Source of the DNA: Firmicutes bacterium CAG:555 | Lineage (GTDB): Bacteria; Bacillota; Clostridia; Oscillospirales; Oscillospiraceae | Direction of reading: 5' to 3' | Assembly (NCBI GenBank): GCA_000431075.1 | Contig: HF986915.1 | Span: 71,657 to 110,570, forward strand | Length of the DNA stretch: 38,914 nt | In this document: one piece after another, positions 36,633 to 38,914 of the stretch | Layout: the number at the start of each line of letters is the position of its first letter | Numbering within the stretch: the first letter of the stretch is position 1 | Notes under the pieces: model-generated | Seen by the model: the letters and a program-made list of their open reading frames with translations, nothing else | Told to the model about the DNA's origin: nothing | The model's database searches: none | Program-made: the position numbers and the translations under genes

Positions 36633-38021
36633 TTAAATTCTCTCTGAAATGACCTGTGCGGCCTTTACGCCGGAGGCGGCAGCCTGTGCAAGACCACGGG
36701 TGATGCCTGCGCCGTCACCGATGGCGAAGAAGTTTGAAAACTGCGTTTCAAGGTCGCCGGACAGCTCAAGACGGGATGAGTAGAACTTGACCTCGGCACC
36801 GTACAGCAGCGTGTCATAGTTTGCCGTGCCCGGGGCTATCTTATCAAGTGCGTAGATCATCTCGATGATATCGTCAAGCTGCCGCTTAGGAAGCGCAAGG
36901 CTCAGATCGCCCGGGACTGCTGCCGAGAGAGTGGGGCGGGTCATCGATTGCGCAAGACGGTGCTCGTTCGTGCGAACACCCTTGACAAGATCACCGAAGC
37001 GCTGAACGAGAACGCCGCCGGAGAGCATATTGCTCAGCGAAGCGATGTGCTTGCCGTAGCGGTACGGCTCGTCGAACGGCTCTGTAAAACGGTTCGAGAC
37101 CAAAAGGGCAAAGTTTGTGTTATCGCTTTGCAGAGCGGGGTCGGAATACGAGTGGCCGTTGACGGTGTTGATGCCCTCGACATTTTCCGCAACGACATGG
37201 CCGTAGGGATTCATGCAGAAGGTACGCACCTTGTCGCCGTACTGCTTGGTGCGGTATATAAGCTTAGACTCGTAAACGACATCGGTGATGTGCTCAAAAA
37301 CCGTGGCAGGCAGCTCGACACGCACACCGACATCGACCTGATTGTTTATAAGATGCACGCCGAGCTTCTTGCACTGGTTTGCAAACCACTCGGCTCCGCT
37401 GCGGCCGGGGGCTGCGATGAGGTACTTGCAGTCAACTATATCGCCGTTTTTAAGCGTCAGCGTATAGCCGTCACCCTGCCTGTCGATGGCCTCAACGGCG
37501 GTACGGAAGCGGTACTCGATGACATTTTTAAGGTCATCGTACATGTTCTGCAGGATACGCAGATTGTTCTCGGTTCCGAGATGCTTGACCTTTGCCTGCA
37601 AAAGGTGCAGGTCGTATTTGAGCGCCTCACGCTCAAGCGCCTTGGCCTCGGGAGTGTCGGTGGAGAAGGTCTTGTCCGTTGCGCCGTACTTCATGTTGAC
37701 GGTGTCGACATAGTTTATAAGCTTCATGACCTCGTCGTCGTCCATGAAATCCGTGAGCCAGCCGCCGAAAGCGGTGGTGAAATTATATTTGCCGTCGGAA
37801 AATGCGCCTGCGCCGCCGAAGCCGCACATGGTGTCGCATACTGGGCAGTGGATGCATTCCTTGACCTTGCCCGCAACGATGGGGCAGTGGCGGGAGTATA
37901 TATCGCCGCCCTGCTCAAGCACGACTATCCTAAGGTCGGGGTGACGGCGAATAAGCTCGTATCCGGCGAAAATTCCTGCGGTTCCGCAGCCGATGATGGC
38001 AACATCGTAATTTTTTTTCAT
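36633..38021 (-). CDS. FAD-dependent dehydrogenase/oxidoreductase (uncharacterised)
   Basis: This 462-residue protein begins with a Rossmann motif (VAIIGCGTAGIFAGYEL) and binds FAD by family pattern. It then has CIHCPVCDTMCGFGGAGAF, a Cys-rich segment with a glycine-rich tail. C-terminal FFAIGDGAGITRGLAQAAAS is the second FAD-binding element, as in large FAD-dependent dehydrogenases of the HI0933/fumarate reductase-like group. The substrate and electron partner are unknown. The ATG at 38021 is preferred over 38036 because GGAAG lies about 9 nt upstream, whereas AAAGG abuts the earlier ATG. It stands alone between its own promoter and terminator. Confidence 0.85.
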   Translation of the reverse strand: MKKNYDVAIIGCGTAGIFAGYELIRRHPDLRIVVLEQGGDIYSRHCPIVAGKVKECIHCPVCDTMCGFGGAGAFSDGKYNFTTAFGGWLTDFMDDDEVMKLINYVDTVNMKYGATDKTFSTDTPEAKALEREALKYDLHLLQAKVKHLGTENNLRILQNMYDDLKNVIEYRFRTAVEAIDRQGDGYTLTLKNGDIVDCKYLIAAPGRSGAEWFANQCKKLGVHLINNQVDVGVRVELPATVFEHITDVVYESKLIYRTKQYGDKVRTFCMNPYGHVVAENVEGINTVNGHSYSDPALQSDNTNFALLVSNRFTEPFDEPYRYGKHIASLSNMLSGGVLVQRFGDLVKGVRTNEHRLAQSMTRPTLSAAVPGDLSLALPKRQLDDIIEMIYALDKIAPGTANYDTLLYGAEVKFYSSRLELSGDLETQFSNFFAIGDGAGITRGLAQAAASGVKAAQVISERI

Positions 38022-38066
38022 AGTTTTCACTTCCATCCTTTATATAGGCCCAAAACAGCCCTGTGT

Positions 38067-38094
38067 ATTATAGTGATTAAGTGGGGTATAGTAA
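38067..38094 (-). promoter_or_regulatory. Weak promoter of the FAD-dehydrogenase gene
   Basis: On the minus strand TTACTA and TATAAT are 16 nt apart. The -10 is perfect and the -35 poor. Confidence 0.4.
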
Positions 38095-38169
38095 TTAATA
38101 AATTGTAAATTTTCTTTGCAAAACCCTTGAATATTGGACACATCCGCAAAGGTGTGCATCGCCCGTGTC

Positions 38170-38198
38170 TTGAAGAAATTTTGCAATTGGGGTAGAAT
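38170..38198 (+). promoter_or_regulatory. Promoter of the phosphatidyltransferase gene
   Basis: TTGAAG and TAGAAT are 17 nt apart, about 36 nt before the ATG at 38235. Confidence 0.5.
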
Positions 38199-38234
38199 GT
38201 TGGCAAAAAGAACAATGATAAGGTGGTGAGAGGA

Positions 38235-38813
38235 ATGTCCGAAGGACCTAATACGAGAGATGTCGGCAAGCAGCTGAAGCAGGAGGCGTTTTCCATACCC
38301 AATCTGCTGAGCTATTTTCGCCTGCTTTTGATACCGCTGTTCATTCAGCTTTACATGAACGAAAACTTCACCGAAGCGCTTATAACCCTCGCCGCCAGCG
38401 GACTTAGCGATGTCATCGACGGCAGGGTCGCACGAAAGTACAACATGGTGACCGACCTCGGCAAGGTGTTAGACCCCGTGGCCGATAAGCTCACGCAGTG
38501 CGCCATGATGTTCTGCGTCGCCATGCGCTATCCGGCGATGTGGTGGCTTTTGGGGCTTCATGTGGTAAAGGAGCTTATCATGATAGTCATGGGCTGGTAT
38601 GTTCTTAAAAAGACGGATACTGTCAACAGCGCAATTTGGTGCGGCAAGCTGTGCACGGGCGTTATCTATGCCGTCATGATGGTGCATGTCATCGTGCCGA
38701 CTATCCCGCAGGCTGTGTCGGCTGCCAGCGCAGCAGTGTGCGCAGGACTTATAATTTTGAGCCTTGTCGTTTACACGGCAAGATATATAAAGCTGCTCGG
38801 AGGGAAGAAATGA
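38235..38813 (+). CDS. CDP-alcohol phosphatidyltransferase (PgsA-like)
   Basis: This 192-residue membrane enzyme has the family signature DG-x2-AR-x8-G-x3-D-x3-D in VIDGRVARKYNMVTDLGKVL followed by DPVADK, and about five membrane helices. It probably makes phosphatidylglycerol phosphate from CDP-diacylglycerol and glycerol 3-phosphate; another alcohol acceptor is possible. The ATG at 38235 is chosen because AAGGTGG lies 8-9 nt upstream; GTG codons at 38223 and 38226 are in frame but less likely. The following gene overlaps its stop by 4 bp. Confidence 0.88.
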   Translation: MSEGPNTRDVGKQLKQEAFSIPNLLSYFRLLLIPLFIQLYMNENFTEALITLAASGLSDVIDGRVARKYNMVTDLGKVLDPVADKLTQCAMMFCVAMRYPAMWWLLGLHVVKELIMIVMGWYVLKKTDTVNSAIWCGKLCTGVIYAVMMVHVIVPTIPQAVSAASAAVCAGLIILSLVVYTARYIKLLGGKK

Positions 38814-38914
38814 AGCTTTTGTACGGTATAATATATATAGCGGCGCTCGGCGTGCTGTCACATTTTGTCGGACAGGCTCTGCCAAGGAATAAGTTTGACG
38901 CAAAAGGCTTTCCC
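38810..38914 (+). CDS. Membrane protein, N-terminal part (possible CrtO-like acyltransferase)
   Basis: Only 35 codons are in the window. The visible part begins MKLLYGIIYIAALGVLSHF, one membrane helix, followed by GQALPRNKFDAKGFP. The LPR-x2-F-x4-FP pattern recalls small membrane proteins annotated as glycosyl-4,4'-diaponeurosporenoate acyltransferases, but this is memory-level similarity on a fragment. The start overlaps the phosphatidyltransferase stop (ATGA), so both are in one operon. AGGGAAG precedes the ATG. Confidence 0.6.
   Translation, partial: MKLLYGIIYIAALGVLSHFVGQALPRNKFDAKGFP

Noticed and set aside
36948..38108. Plus-strand open frame of 386 codons over the FAD-dehydrogenase
   Set aside because: It is an antisense shadow; the minus-strand gene has clear FAD motifs, a ribosome site and a terminator.

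Overview
The window looks like chromosomal DNA of a low-oxygen gut Firmicute of the class Clostridia, probably near the Oscillospirales/Ruminococcaceae. The evidence is gene content and order (maf-mreC-mreD-PBP2, hisS-aspS-yifB, DnaD/DnaI-type helicase loading, BceRSAB-type two-component/ABC module, clostridial ene-reductases with an Fe-S cluster), strong Shine-Dalgarno sites and consensus sigma-A promoters. This is inference from content; no rRNA or other phylogenetic marker is present. No rRNA, tRNA, CRISPR array, insertion sequence or prophage was seen.

Layout. (1) 1-3000: a large flavin/Fe-S ene-reductase and its TetR-type regulator, both on the minus strand. The same operator, ATGTCA-N7-TGACAT, lies in front of each. 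(2) 3072-8225: a TfoX-N protein, response regulator, histidine kinase, and a BceAB-type ABC transporter with its own RR-dependent-looking promoter. (3) 8300-10600: a second ene-reductase, paralogous to the first (about 70% identical by eye), with strongly biased codons and a structured 110-nt leader. (4) 10612-12136: two small hypothetical genes and rsmE. (5) 12146-15491: a minus-strand operon, DnaD-like protein, DnaI-like helicase loader, DUF2804 protein, SCP2 protein. (6) 15560-21815: U32 peptidase/RlhA family, maf, mreC, mreD, PBP2 (cell elongation). (7) 21833-27129: mgsA, hisS, aspS, yifB. (8) 27130-28945: an AT-richer accessory patch. It holds a 39-residue membrane peptide translationally coupled to an unknown 305-residue protein, and a compact minus-strand transcription unit of about 330 nt with very small ORFs. 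(9) 28946-31482: thiI and cinA. (10) 31494-36616: YhhN-family membrane protein, YkvA/DUF1232 protein, Na/Pi cotransporter with PhoU domain, Nudix hydrolase, LysM-GH18 protein, hairpin-rich spacer. (11) 36633-38914: FAD-dependent dehydrogenase, a PgsA-type phosphatidyltransferase, and the start of a small membrane protein.

The best candidates for something undescribed are in the yifB-thiI patch. One is the promoter-driven membrane peptide/305-residue pair with overlapping ATGGTGA codons. The other is the opposing short transcript, which has tandem 21-bp repeats over its promoter, a hairpin hiding the ribosome site of a 43-residue ORF, and a very strong terminator. Other regulatory signals worth attention are the paired TetR operators, two perfect hairpins ahead of hisS, a hairpin enclosing the start codon of the LysM-GH18 gene, and the structured leader of the second ene-reductase.
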